Positions 26,051-34,065 are shown, counted from the stretch's first letter. The stretch: 64,000 bases of DNA from Conexibacter woesei DSM 14684 (GCF_000025265.1 NC_013739.1:3224001-3288000), one strand, 5' to 3'. Notes: a model not told the origin generated them from the letters alone. Translations and numbers: made by a program.

Positions 26051-26815
26051 CTACTTCACCACCTGCGTGAACGCGACGGTCTGCACGCGGCCGCCGACCT
26101 GGTACTGCAGGAACAGGCGGTAGCGGCCGGCGGTCGGGAAGACCGTGTCGAACTCGACGCCGTCGCCGCTGGGGTGGACGTGGAGGAAGGCGAGATCGCC
26201 CTCGCGCAACGCGACGAGGTGACCGCTCGCGCCGAGGTACGGCTCGACGTCGACGCGCTTCCCGTCGCGCGTGATCGCGAAGCGCAGCGTGGCCGCCGCG
26301 CCGGCGCTCGCGCTCTGGGTCGCGTGCTCGGCCTCCGCGTCCCGTCCGCTGACGCGCTCCAGCTCGACGCGGTCGCCGCCGTCGCTCGTCGCGACGGGCG
26401 CGGGAGCGGGCAGATCGACCAGCTCGGCCGCGCCGTCGACGCGCAGGTCGCTCGTGAGCGTGCGCGCGCCGCCGGCGCTGGAGAAGTCGGCGAAGAGGCG
26501 GTAGCCGCCGGGCTCGGACAACGTGATCGGCGTGCTCCAGGTGCCGTCGCCGGCCAGCTCGGGGTGGAGATGCTGGAAGCCGGTCAGGTCGCTGCGGACG
26601 ACGATCAGGTGCATCTGCCGCTCGTGCGAGACGTCGTAGTCGCGCACGGTCTCGCCGTCGGAGCGCTCGATCCGGAACGCGAGGCGCTCCTGCTGACCGA
26701 GGGTCAGCTCGGACTCGGCGACCGCGACGCGGAGGTCTTCCTGCGCGACCGCGTCGCCGTGGTGGGCGGCATGACCGTGGTGTGCGGTGTGATCGGTGAC
26801 GTGTGCGGTGCTCAT
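26051..26815 (-). CDS. His-rich metal-associated beta-sandwich protein
   Basis: 254 aa. The N-terminus is His-rich (STAHVTDHTAHHGHAAHHGD) without a recognisable signal peptide. Two related beta-sandwich halves follow, with HLIVVRSDLTGFQHLHPE and HLVALREGDLAFLHVHPSG, i.e. repeated HLHP/HVHP metal-ligand motifs. Proteins with this pair are found beside copper transporters and Cu/heavy-metal ATPases in actinobacteria. ATG 26815 is preferred over an upstream in-frame start because GAGAGG precedes it. It is divergent from DUF4396 across a CsoR-type operator. Copper binding is inferred. Confidence 0.78.
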   Translation of the reverse strand: MSTAHVTDHTAHHGHAAHHGDAVAQEDLRVAVAESELTLGQQERLAFRIERSDGETVRDYDVSHERQMHLIVVRSDLTGFQHLHPELAGDGTWSTPITLSEPGGYRLFADFSSAGGARTLTSDLRVDGAAELVDLPAPAPVATSDGGDRVELERVSGRDAEAEHATQSASAGAAATLRFAITRDGKRVDVEPYLGASGHLVALREGDLAFLHVHPSGDGVEFDTVFPTAGRYRLFLQYQVGGRVQTVAFTQVVK

Positions 26816-26843
26816 GACGGTGACCTCTCGGCGTATACGGAGT

Positions 26844-26890
26844 GGGGGTATCTTCTGTCGATCAACGTTAGCAAATACCCCCATGGGGTA
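26844..26890. promoter_or_regulatory. CsoR-type operator between divergent metal genes
   Basis: TACCCC-CAT-GGGGTA (26876-26890) is a GC-rich dyad of the type bound by CsoR/RcnR copper or nickel repressors. A further half site GGGGGTAT (26844-26851) forms an exact 8-bp inverted repeat with ATACCCCC (26875-26882). The element lies 11 bases before the DUF4396 ATG and about 30-75 bases before the divergent gene. Confidence 0.65.
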
Positions 26891-26901
26891 AAAGGGTCGA
26901 C

Positions 26902-27381
26902 ATGGACCACGCCGATCACGCGACGCACGGGCCGTCCGGGTCCGAGCTGAACAAGCTCGCGTTCAGCGCCACCGTCCACTGCCTCACCGGCTGCGCGATC
27001 GGCGAGGTGCTCGGGATGGTGATCGGGACCGCGCTGGGCTTCAGCGACCTCGGGACGATCGCGCTCGCGGTCGTCCTCGCCTTCTTCTTCGGCTACACGC
27101 TCACGAGCCTGCCGCTGCTCCGCTCGGGGATGGCGCTCGCCGCCGTGATCCCGATCGCGCTCGCGGCGGACACGATCTCGATCGCCGTGATGGAGGTCGT
27201 CGACAACGCGATCATGCTCGTGGTCCCCGGCGCGATGGACGCCGGCGTCGGCGACCTGCTCTTCTGGGGCGCCCTCGCGGGCGCGCTGCTGATCGCCGGA
27301 GCGGTCGCCTATCCGGTCAACCGCTGGCTGCTGACGCGCGGCAGAGGCCACGCGGTCGTGCACCAGCACCATCAGCACTGA
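26902..27381 (+). CDS. DUF4396 membrane protein
   Basis: 159-aa membrane protein with four or five predicted helices. The conserved N-terminal motif KLAFSATVHCLTGCAIGEVLGM includes the CxxGC pair typical of DUF4396, and both ends are His-rich (MDHADHATHG and VVHQHHQH), suggesting metal binding. DUF4396 often accompanies copper-responsive genes. Its start lies just downstream of a CsoR-type dyad, so metal-dependent derepression is likely. Transport function unproven. Confidence 0.85.
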   Translation: MDHADHATHGPSGSELNKLAFSATVHCLTGCAIGEVLGMVIGTALGFSDLGTIALAVVLAFFFGYTLTSLPLLRSGMALAAVIPIALAADTISIAVMEVVDNAIMLVVPGAMDAGVGDLLFWGALAGALLIAGAVAYPVNRWLLTRGRGHAVVHQHHQH

Positions 27382-27447
27382 CGCGGCGGGGCTGTGCCCG
27401 GACGCCCGCTCCCCGCCCCGCTCTCATCAGGACACGGCGAAACGCCC

Positions 27448-27522
27448 GGGCTCAGGCCTCACTTGTGACGCCAGATCACGGAGCCTCCCTGCCTTGGCTC
27501 CCGAGCCCTTCTCCCAAAGGGC
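27448..27522 (+). ncRNA. Candidate structured RNA with two exclusive stems
   Basis: The 240-bp gap 27382-27621 holds no gene but several pairings. GGGCTC (27448-27453) pairs with GAGCCC (27503-27508), enclosing AGGC/GCCT (27454-27457 with 27483-27486) and GTGA/TCAC (27465-27468 with 27476-27479). Alternatively GCCCTT (27505-27510) pairs with AAGGGC (27517-27522). The last two options share bases, the topology of an RNA switch. No known riboswitch motif or U-tract was recognised. An earlier GGCGGGG/CCCCGCC hairpin (27385-27417) may end the DUF4396 transcript. Confidence 0.35.
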
Positions 27523-27582
27523 CCATCCCAATGCTCAACACTATCCGACCATTCACCGGTTGAACAACGGCGCGTCAGCGCA

Positions 27583-27612
27583 CTGCCAACCCGTGAGTAG
27601 GTTGGCTAGTCT
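27583..27612 (+). promoter_or_regulatory. CYTH gene promoter with embedded operator
   Basis: The -10 TAGTCT (27607-27612) is 9 bases before GTG 27622, and CTGCCA (27583-27588) is a plausible -35. Between them lies the perfect inverted repeat GCCAACC (27585-27591) N8 GGTTGGC (27600-27606), abutting the -10. A repressor bound there would block RNA polymerase. Confidence 0.6.
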
Positions 27613-27621
27613 GGGACCGCC

Positions 27622-28161
27622 GTGAACGCGCCACGTCGCAACGTCGAGTTGAAGGCCCACGACCGCGATCCCGCTCGCACCCTGGCGGTCTGCCAGCGGC
27701 TCGCGGACGCCGTCGACCACGGCGTGCTGTGGCAGCGGGACACGTACTTCCACGTTCCGAACGGACGCCTGAAGCTGCGTGAGGAGCGGCCGGGCGGGGC
27801 GACGCTGATCCAGTATCAGCGGCCCGACGACGCGGACGCGAAGCTGAGCGCGTACCGGCTGATCGGCGTCGCGGACGCCGCGGCGTGCCGCGCCGGTCTC
27901 GACGCGGCGCTGGGGACTCGGGTCGTGGTCGAGAAGGAGCGCCGGCTGTTCCTCTGGCGCCAGGTGCGGATCCACCTCGACCACGTCGACGGGCTCGGCG
28001 CGTTCGTCGAGTTCGAGGCGGTCGCGCCCGCGTCCTCCGATCTGGCGGAGGAGCACCGGCTGGTCGCGGAGCTGCGGGACGCGCTCGGGATCGGACGCGA
28101 CGATCTCGTCGCGGTGGGCTACGCCGACGCCTTGGCAGCCCCGAAGCGGGACGTCAGGTGA
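27622..28161 (+). CDS. CYTH-domain protein
   Basis: 179 aa. The CYTH fold binds triphosphate-containing substrates in an acidic tunnel; members include class IV adenylate cyclase and thiamine triphosphatase. The N-terminal signature is NVELKAHD (ExK-like), and the charged tunnel residues appear in LKLREER, IQYQRPD, VVEKERRLFLW and IHLDHVDGLGAFVEFE, which matches the CyaB-like subgroup. Cyclase versus phosphatase activity cannot be told from sequence. It has a leaderless promoter with an operator. Its end overlaps the kinase remnant on the other strand. Confidence 0.87.
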   Translation: MNAPRRNVELKAHDRDPARTLAVCQRLADAVDHGVLWQRDTYFHVPNGRLKLREERPGGATLIQYQRPDDADAKLSAYRLIGVADAAACRAGLDAALGTRVVVEKERRLFLWRQVRIHLDHVDGLGAFVEFEAVAPASSDLAEEHRLVAELRDALGIGRDDLVAVGYADALAAPKRDVR

Positions 28162-28330
28162 GCGTGACGCCGGCCACGAGCATGACCGCGCGCACGTAGC
28201 TCGTCGCGCTGGCCGGTCGCTGCTCGGGCTCCTTCTCGAGCGCGCGGGCGATCGCGCCGGCGGCGGCGTCGGAGACGTCGCTCGCCCGAAAACGACGTGC
28301 TTCGTCGTGCCGGGGACGGCGCGCGAGGAG
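28154..28330 (-). pseudogene. Remnant of a Ser/Thr protein kinase C-lobe
   Basis: Reading the minus strand from about 28330 to a TGA at 28154-28156 gives the subdomain-XI pattern of Hanks-type kinases: AAAGAIARALEKEPEQRPAS followed by ATSYVRAV. No start codon, ATP-binding site or catalytic loop is present in the remaining open frame, and the histidine kinase gene occupies the upstream DNA. This looks like the 3' stump of a deleted kinase gene, not a functional gene. The upper boundary is approximate. Confidence 0.5.
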
Positions 28331-28356
28331 GCGAGACCGTCTGCGAGGATGCCGCG

Positions 28357-30054
28357 GTGCGCGCGCCCTCTCACGTGTCGGATGCCGGTCGCGTCCGCTC
28401 TCTTCCGGTCACCGACTCGGCGCTGCTGATCGCGGTCGCCGCGCTGTGCGCGGCCGGCGCGGAGCTCGCGCTGATGCGTCAGGCGCAGGTGCATTGGGCC
28501 GCCGCGCTGTTCCCGGCCGGTGCGCTCGTCTACGTGGCGGCCGGACTGATCGCCTGGACGCGCCGCCCGAGCAGCCGGCTCGGCTTCCTCCTCGTGGTCG
28601 GGGGCGGGGTCCTGCTCCTCAGCGGATTGGTGAACACCGGTGTGGAGGCGCTCGTGGCGGTCGGCCAGATCACACGCATCCTGGGGATCGCCGTGATCAT
28701 CCACCTGCTGATCGGCTTTCCGACCGGCCGGTTGCACGCGCCCGCCGCGCGGCTCGTCGTGGCGGGCGGCTACGTCGTCTGCCTGATCTTCGAGCTGCCG
28801 ATCCGGCTGTTCTCGCCGGACGGCCCGCTCTCGGTCGCCGACCGTCCCGAGGTCGTCAGCGCGGCGATCGACGTGCTGCGCGTTGCCGGGGCGCTCCTGG
28901 TGCTGGCCACCGCGGCGCTCCTCGTCGCCCGGCTGCGCCGGGCGACGCCCGAGCAGCGCCGCGTGCTCGCTCCGCTCTCGGGCTATGGGATCTTCGCGCT
29001 GCTGATCGTCCAATGGGGCAGCGAGGTCTCGCGCTGGCTGTTCGACGGCGGCGGCCTCACGCTTTCGATCGTCCAGCTGACCGTGATCGCGCTCGTCCCC
29101 GTCGCGTTCGCGGTCGCGGCCTCGCGCGGGGGCTTCGCCCGCACCGCCGACATCGCCGAGCTCGGAAGCTGGCTCGGCGCCGAGGAGAGCGCGCGGCCCG
29201 CGCTGCGCCAAGCGCTCGCCGACACGCTCGGCGACCAGTCGCTGCGGCTCCTGTTCCGCCTGCCCGGGGACGACGGCCTCGTCGACGACCGCGGCGTGCC
29301 GGTGTCGCGCCCGGGCCCGAACGGGCCGCGCGGCCTGGTCGAGATCGAGCTGGCCGGCGAGCCGGTCGGCGCGATCGTCTACGACGCCGTCCTGCTCGAC
29401 CGGCCCGCCGACGTCCGCGAGGCGGGCCGCGTGATCTCCCTCGCGCTCGACCGCGAGCGACTGGTCGTCGAGCTGCGCGCCTCGCGCAGCCGGCTCGTCG
29501 CCGCGGCGGACGACGAACGCCGCCGGATCGCCCGCGACCTCCACGACGGTCTGCAGTCGCGTCTCGTCTTCCTCGCCGTGCAGGCCGGCACCGGCGCTGA
29601 TGCCGGGACCGTCCGCGCCGGGATCGAGGCGGCGATCGACGAGCTGCGGGACCTCGTCGAGGGCGTGATGCCGACGCAGCTCACCGAGCGCGGTCTGCCG
29701 GCCGCGGTCGAGGATCTCGCAGACCGCCTGCCGACGCCGATCGCGCTGCACGTCGCGGGCTTCGAGCGGCGGCTCGCGCCCGACGTCGAGACGGCGGCGT
29801 ACTTCATCGTCTCGGAGGCGATCGTCAACGCCGTCAAGCACGCGGACGGGACGGCGCTCGCCGTCTCGCTCGAACGCTCGAACGGGACGCTGGCGATCGA
29901 GGTCGCCGACGGCGGCGTCGGCGGCGCGCGGGCTGGCGGCGGGAACGGCATGCGCGGGATGGACGACCGCGTCGCGGCGCTCGGCGGCCGGCTCGCGATC
30001 GACAGCGCTGGCGGCGGCACGCGCGTGAAGGCGGTGATTCCGTGCGTGTCGTGA
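28357..30054 (+). CDS. NarL-type sensor histidine kinase
   Basis: 565-aa membrane sensor. Six or more hydrophobic helices span residues ~15-270, a GAF-like or degenerate sensory segment lies at ~285-370, and the HisKA_3 dimerisation box DDERRRIARDLHDGLQSRL carries the phosphoacceptor His. The HATPase follows with the N-box EAIVNAVKHA and G-boxes DGGVGG and GGNGMRGMDDR. GTG 28357 is chosen because GCGAGGA lies 7 bases upstream. Its end overlaps the response regulator by 13 bases. The stimulus is unknown. Confidence 0.92.
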   Translation: MRAPSHVSDAGRVRSLPVTDSALLIAVAALCAAGAELALMRQAQVHWAAALFPAGALVYVAAGLIAWTRRPSSRLGFLLVVGGGVLLLSGLVNTGVEALVAVGQITRILGIAVIIHLLIGFPTGRLHAPAARLVVAGGYVVCLIFELPIRLFSPDGPLSVADRPEVVSAAIDVLRVAGALLVLATAALLVARLRRATPEQRRVLAPLSGYGIFALLIVQWGSEVSRWLFDGGGLTLSIVQLTVIALVPVAFAVAASRGGFARTADIAELGSWLGAEESARPALRQALADTLGDQSLRLLFRLPGDDGLVDDRGVPVSRPGPNGPRGLVEIELAGEPVGAIVYDAVLLDRPADVREAGRVISLALDRERLVVELRASRSRLVAAADDERRRIARDLHDGLQSRLVFLAVQAGTGADAGTVRAGIEAAIDELRDLVEGVMPTQLTERGLPAAVEDLADRLPTPIALHVAGFERRLAPDVETAAYFIVSEAIVNAVKHADGTALAVSLERSNGTLAIEVADGGVGGARAGGGNGMRGMDDRVAALGGRLAIDSAGGGTRVKAVIPCVS

Positions 30055-30686
30055 TCGGCGAAGACCAGGTCCTGATGCGAGAGGGTCTGCAGCTCGTGCT
30101 CCAGCGCGCGGGCTTCACGATCGCCGGCGCCGCCGGCGATGCGCCCGGGCTGCTGCGGCTCGTCCGCGAGCAGCGGCCCGACCTCGTCGTCGCCGACATC
30201 CGGATGCCGCCGGGCCACGCCGACGACGGGCTGCGGGCCGCGCTCCAGCTGCGCGTCGAGCGGCCGGAGCTGCCGGTGATCGTCCTCTCCCAGCACGTCA
30301 AGCGCCGCTATGCGACCGAGCTGCTCGAAGCCGGCTCACGCGGCGTCGGCTACCTGCTCAAGCAGCGCATCGCCGATGTCGACACGTTCGTCGGCGACCT
30401 GCGCCGGGTGATGAACGGAGAGACGGTGGTCGACCCGGTGGTGGTCGCCGCGATGCTCGACCGGCCGCGCGCCGACGACCTCGTCGGCGGCCTCACCGGC
30501 CGCCAGCGCGAGGTTCTCGCACTGATGGCCGAGGGCCGCAGCAATGCGGCGATCGCCGACGCGCTCGTGATCGCCGAGAAGTCCGTCGCGCGGCACACGT
30601 CCCACATCTACGAGCAGCTGGGAATCGACCAGAGCGAGCAGGATCACCGGCGCGTGCTCGCCGTCGTTCGCTACCTCGCGCGCTGA
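30042..30686 (+). CDS. NarL/LuxR-family response regulator
   Basis: 214 aa. The receiver domain has the acidic pair in IGEDQ, the phosphorylatable Asp in VVADIRMPP, and VLSQ and LLKQR for the conserved Thr/Ser and Lys positions. The C-terminal LuxR-type helix-turn-helix starts LTGRQREVLALMAEGRSNAAIADAL. Partner of the overlapping histidine kinase. One oddity: the receiver has an extra GHADDG after the MPP turn, common in actinobacterial NarL proteins. Confidence 0.93.
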   Translation: MRVVIGEDQVLMREGLQLVLQRAGFTIAGAAGDAPGLLRLVREQRPDLVVADIRMPPGHADDGLRAALQLRVERPELPVIVLSQHVKRRYATELLEAGSRGVGYLLKQRIADVDTFVGDLRRVMNGETVVDPVVVAAMLDRPRADDLVGGLTGRQREVLALMAEGRSNAAIADALVIAEKSVARHTSHIYEQLGIDQSEQDHRRVLAVVRYLAR

Positions 30687-30775
30687 TGCGGCGGTGAAGA
30701 TCCGGTCGCGGAGGGCTACGCGGACGCCCGATCGGGGAAGGACCCCGGGACGAAGCCACCTGGAGGACCCGCTGC

Positions 30776-31414
30776 ATGATCGTGACCGACGCCGTCCGCT
30801 CCTATCTCGCCGAGACCCGACCCGACCCCGACGCCCTGCTCGCCGAGATGCAGGAGCGCGGTGCGCGCGACAAGGTCCCGATCCTCGATCCGCAGGCCGC
30901 GACGCTGCTGCACGTGCTCGCGCGAGCGATCGGCGCGCGGCGCATCGTCGAGGTCGGGACGGCGATCGGCGTCTCGACGCTGCACCTGGCGCGAGCGCTC
31001 CCCGACGACGGCGAGCTGATCTCGTTCGAGATCGACCGCGAGCGGCACACGGCGGCGCAGAGCTACTTCTCGCGCGCGCGGCTGGCCGCGAAGGTCGACC
31101 TGCGGCTGCAGGACGCGGCGGAGGGGATCGCCGAGCTGACGGGCCCGTTCGACCTCGCGTTCCTCGACGGCCTGAAGGCCGAGTACACCGGCCACCTCGA
31201 CCTGATCGTGCCGCTGATGCGGCCGGGCGGCCTGATCGCGGTCGACAACGTGCTGATGTCCGGCGCGGTCGCGGAGGGGAGGCCGATCGACGGCTGGAGC
31301 GGCGATCGTGTCGCGACGGCGCGAGCGTTCAACGACCATCTGCTGTCGCATCCGGACCTGCTCGGGACGATCACCCCGGTCGGCGACGGGATCGCGCTCG
31401 CCGTCCGCCGCTGA
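30776..31414 (+). CDS. Class I SAM-dependent O-methyltransferase
   Basis: 212 aa of the caffeoyl-CoA/catechol O-methyltransferase family. It has the SAM motif VEVGTAIGVSTLHLARALP, a following acidic loop at FEIDRER, the metal- and substrate-binding LAFLDGLKAEY, and LIAVDNVLMSG. The ribosome site GGAGGA precedes the ATG. It lies 89 bp after the response regulator and may or may not be co-transcribed. Substrate unknown. Confidence 0.9.
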   Translation: MIVTDAVRSYLAETRPDPDALLAEMQERGARDKVPILDPQAATLLHVLARAIGARRIVEVGTAIGVSTLHLARALPDDGELISFEIDRERHTAAQSYFSRARLAAKVDLRLQDAAEGIAELTGPFDLAFLDGLKAEYTGHLDLIVPLMRPGGLIAVDNVLMSGAVAEGRPIDGWSGDRVATARAFNDHLLSHPDLLGTITPVGDGIALAVRR

Positions 31415-31459
31415 GCGCGCGGCGGGGCCACGGTCGAGGCACGGCGCCCCGCGACGCGC

Positions 31460-31465
31460 TAGCCT
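31460..31465 (+). promoter_or_regulatory. -10 element of the zinc-ribbon gene
   Basis: TAGCCT followed by 9 bases and ATG 31475; no ribosome site, consistent with a leaderless message. Confidence 0.55.
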
Positions 31466-31474
31466 CGCCCGTCG

Positions 31475-31660
31475 ATGGCTGACGATGAGAGAGTCCCCGA
31501 CACGCAGTGCCGCCCCTGCAGGGGGACCGGCAGAGTGATCTCCGGCCTCGGCGGGACGCCGAGAGAGGTCACGTGCCCGTGGTGCGGCGGCAGCGGCGAG
31601 TTCGACCCTGAGCGCAACGCTCAGGAAGCCGGCGTCACGTTGCGCGCCGCCGCGGCCTGA
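31475..31660 (+). CDS. Small DnaJ-type zinc-finger protein
   Basis: 61 aa with two CxxCxGxG-type knuckles, CRPCRGTGR and CPWCGGSGEF, as in the cysteine-rich region of DnaJ, but with no J domain. The two pairs can coordinate one zinc ion. Such orphan minidomains occur widely in actinobacteria with no defined role; protein or RNA binding is plausible. The promoter 9 bases upstream supports the start. Confidence 0.8.
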   Translation: MADDERVPDTQCRPCRGTGRVISGLGGTPREVTCPWCGGSGEFDPERNAQEAGVTLRAAAA

Positions 31661-31693
31661 GCGCGCGACGCTCGTCGGCGGCCAGCCGCCCGG

Positions 31694-32287
31694 TCAGCCC
31701 GTTCGCTCCGGGCGCTCGCGCGCCCAGTAGAGCGCGCGCTGCTCCAGGTCGACGACGTAGCTCGCCTTCCCGTGCATGTAGGCGAGGCGGTCGAGCGGCC
31801 GCCGCGCGACGAGCCCGCGCTTGAGCGCCGCGTAGGCGTCGGCCTCGTCGGGATGGGCGCGCAGGTAGTCGCGCACGGCGAGGTGGCGTTCCTCGTGAGC
31901 GCTGCCCGCGCGGCAGACGTGGAGATGGAAGGCGCGCGGATGCTGTGGCGGTTTCGCGAACAGGCGCGCGTCGTCGTCGCCTGAGGCGGCCGCGGCCGGA
32001 AGGAAGACGTACCCGAGCCGGGCGAGCGGACCGGCGTAGTGGTCGAACGGCTGGAGCGCGCCGACCGAGACCTGCAGGTCGACGATCGGCTTCGATGCGA
32101 GTCCGCTGACGGCGGTCGAGCCGACGTGCTCGATCCGGTCCGCGACGGCGCCGAGCGCGGCGCGGAGCCGCGCGGCCTCACGCTCGAAGCGAACGGCCCA
32201 GGAGCGGTCGGGCGGGAGGATGCGGACGGCAGGATCGAACCGCTCCTCGAAGCTCGGGTGACGTGGGGGCGCGTGCACCTGGTGCAA
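31694..32287 (-). CDS. GrpB/UPF0157 family protein
   Basis: 197 aa with the family's nucleotidyltransferase-like signature IEHVGSTAVSGLASKPIVDLQV. The His-containing FHLHVCRAGS and the EERHLAVRDYLRAHP helix follow. GrpB proteins have a minimal nucleotidyltransferase fold of unknown substrate and are sometimes fused to dephospho-CoA kinase. The start is uncertain (TTG 32287 or GTG 32278). Confidence 0.87.
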   Translation of the reverse strand: MHQVHAPPRHPSFEERFDPAVRILPPDRSWAVRFEREAARLRAALGAVADRIEHVGSTAVSGLASKPIVDLQVSVGALQPFDHYAGPLARLGYVFLPAAAASGDDDARLFAKPPQHPRAFHLHVCRAGSAHEERHLAVRDYLRAHPDEADAYAALKRGLVARRPLDRLAYMHGKASYVVDLEQRALYWARERPERTG

Positions 32288-32378
32288 TCCCTATCCGATC
32301 GGCGCGGTTCAAGCAATGGGCGTCCGTTCGCACGATGACCTCTCATCCGCGCCGGCCGTCCCGCCGATCTGCCGGTAG

Positions 32379-33041
32379 ATGGGGGATCGGAGCGGCCGGG
32401 AGGCGAGCGGACAGGGCGGTGGATCGGGGCGTTCACGCGGCAGCGTGGCGCGTGCGCGCGGCGGAATGGCGCGGGTGCGCGGCGATCTCGCCCACGTCCG
32501 ACGCCACGCGCCGCTGGCCGTTGCGCTGTGGGCGCTTCTCGCCGGCGGGGTCGTGCTGACCGCCGCGAGCCCGCGCGACGTCGCGCTGGGGCTGGTGCTG
32601 ACGGCGCTGCTGGTGCCGATCGCGCTGATCGACGTCGCCGTGCGGCTGATCCCGAACTGGGCGACCGCGGCCGGGGCGTTCGCCGCGGTGGCGCTCGGCC
32701 TGGCGACGGACCCGGCCGCCGTCGGCGACCAGCTGCTCGCGGGCGCCGCCGCCGCCGCGCTGCTGCTGCTCGCCGCCCTCGCGCGTCCCGGCGACATGGG
32801 GATGGGAGACGTGAAGCTCGCCGGGATGCTCGGCCTCTTCCTCGGCGCCGAGGTCGCCGTCGCCCTGCTGGCCGGCTTCGTCGCGGCCGCGCTCGCCGGC
32901 CTCGTCCTGCTGATCCGCCACGGCGCCGCCGGAGCCCGCCGCGCGACGCTCCCGCTCGGCCCGTTCCTCGCGCTCGGCGCCGCCGTCGCCCTCTACGCAG
33001 GCGCCCCACTGCTCGACGCCTACCTCACAGGGCTGGGCTGA
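32379..33041 (+). CDS. A24-family prepilin peptidase-like membrane protein
   Basis: 220 aa with six or so hydrophobic helices. The two catalytic aspartates of type IV prepilin (aspartic) peptidases are present: IALIDVAVRLIPN and the GxGD-type motif GDMGMGDVKLAGMLG. The N-terminal methylase domain of bifunctional enzymes is missing. The first ~40 residues are basic and low-complexity, so the true start may be later (ATG 32466). M. tuberculosis has a similar gene between aroE and aroC, so this is probably a backbone gene, not part of the accessory DNA around it. Confidence 0.85.
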   Translation: MGDRSGREASGQGGGSGRSRGSVARARGGMARVRGDLAHVRRHAPLAVALWALLAGGVVLTAASPRDVALGLVLTALLVPIALIDVAVRLIPNWATAAGAFAAVALGLATDPAAVGDQLLAGAAAAALLLLAALARPGDMGMGDVKLAGMLGLFLGAEVAVALLAGFVAAALAGLVLLIRHGAAGARRATLPLGPFLALGAAVALYAGAPLLDAYLTGLG

Positions 33042-33170
33042 GCACCGGCTCTCCCCGCGGTCGTCCTGGTTTGTGGTCGTAGAGCGACAGCAAGGCAGGA
33101 CGACCTCGGGGCTTGCGTGCGTCGCGTGTCCGCGCACCACTCGCCAGCCGCCCACGCTCCTCTCGCCTGC

Positions 33171-33200
33171 TTGTCAGACCAGCAGGCAAACAGGTAACGT
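33171..33200 (+). promoter_or_regulatory. Promoter and FadR-type operator of the GntR gene
   Basis: -35 TTGTCA (33171-33176), 18-bp spacer and -10 TAACGT (33195-33200), then 7 bases to ATG 33208. TTGTCAGACCA (33171-33181) fits the TNGTNNNACNA consensus of FadR-subfamily GntR regulators and covers the -35, so autoregulation is likely. Confidence 0.6.
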
Positions 33201-33207
33201 TCGCGAC

Positions 33208-34065
33208 ATGGCGTTCCATGAAGTCGTCCGCAGCCCGGCGTACGAGCAGGTCGCGCACCAGCTGCGCGAAGCGATCCTCGACGGCGTGCTGGGACCGGGG
33301 GATGAGCTTCCCGCCGAGCGCGAGCTGTGCGCGCAGTTCGGCGTCAGCCGCACGACCGTGCGCGAGGCGCTGCGCGCGCTGCAGGCGCAGGGGCTCGCCG
33401 TCGCCGCGGGGCCGACCGCGCCGCTGCGCGTCGCCGCCGCCGAGACGCTTTCGCTCGGGCCGCTGCGCACGAGTCTCGTCCACCTGCTCCGGCTCGGCCG
33501 CGTGCCGCTCGACGACCTCGTCGAGGTCCGCTGCGCACTGGAGGCGGCCGCCGTCGCGGGCGCGGCGGCGCGGCGCGACCCGGCGCAGCTCGCCGAGGCG
33601 CGCGCCGCGCTGGACGCGATGCGCGCCGTCGGCAGCGAGCATGCCCACGACGCTGCACCCGTCGGCGGCGAGCACACCCGCGACGCTGCACACGCCCGCG
33701 ACGCGCGCATCGGCGTCGCCGCACCCGCCCGCGGCGAGCACGCCCACGCCGCCGCACGCGACGGCAGCGCTCCCCCCGGCGACGTGGTCGATCGCTTCGA
33801 GGCGGCTGACGTGCGCTTCCACCTCGCGCTCGTCGCCGCGTCCGGCAACGAGGCGATCCAGCTGATGATGCTCGCCGTCCGCGACTCGATCTCCGCCCAT
33901 CTCCACGACGCGCTGCGGGCGCTGCCGGAGCCCCGCCGGGCGATCGATCGCCTCGTCCGCCAGCACGAGGCGATCCTCGCCGCCGTCGAGGCCGGCGACG
34001 TGCGCGACGCCGAGCACCTGCTGCGCGACCACGTGATGGGCTTCTACCGAGGGATCTCCGCATGA
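33208..34065 (+). CDS. FadR-subfamily GntR regulator with His/Ala-rich insertion
   Basis: 285 aa. The winged helix (1-75) has YEQVAHQLREAILDG, ELPAERELCAQFGVSRTTVREALRAL. The C-terminal FCD effector domain is interrupted at about residues 140-190 by a degenerate repeat (units like GSEHAHDAA, GGEHTRDAA, RGEHAHAAA), making the protein about 50 residues longer than its relatives. FCD metal and ligand residues resume at DVRFHLALV and RQHEAIL. It overlaps the FAD-linked oxidase by 4 bases and probably controls it in response to lactate or glycolate. Confidence 0.9.
   Translation: MAFHEVVRSPAYEQVAHQLREAILDGVLGPGDELPAERELCAQFGVSRTTVREALRALQAQGLAVAAGPTAPLRVAAAETLSLGPLRTSLVHLLRLGRVPLDDLVEVRCALEAAAVAGAAARRDPAQLAEARAALDAMRAVGSEHAHDAAPVGGEHTRDAAHARDARIGVAAPARGEHAHAAARDGSAPPGDVVDRFEAADVRFHLALVAASGNEAIQLMMLAVRDSISAHLHDALRALPEPRRAIDRLVRQHEAILAAVEAGDVRDAEHLLRDHVMGFYRGISA

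Noticed and set aside
27382-27621. tRNA, SRP RNA or 6S RNA gene
   Set aside because: No T-arm motif, no SRP apical-loop sequence and no large central bubble could be found; only an unassigned structured region is reported.
31475-31660. Truncated dnaJ
   Set aside because: Only two CxxCxGxG knuckles are present, no J domain or C-terminal domain remnants exist nearby, and it has its own promoter and start.
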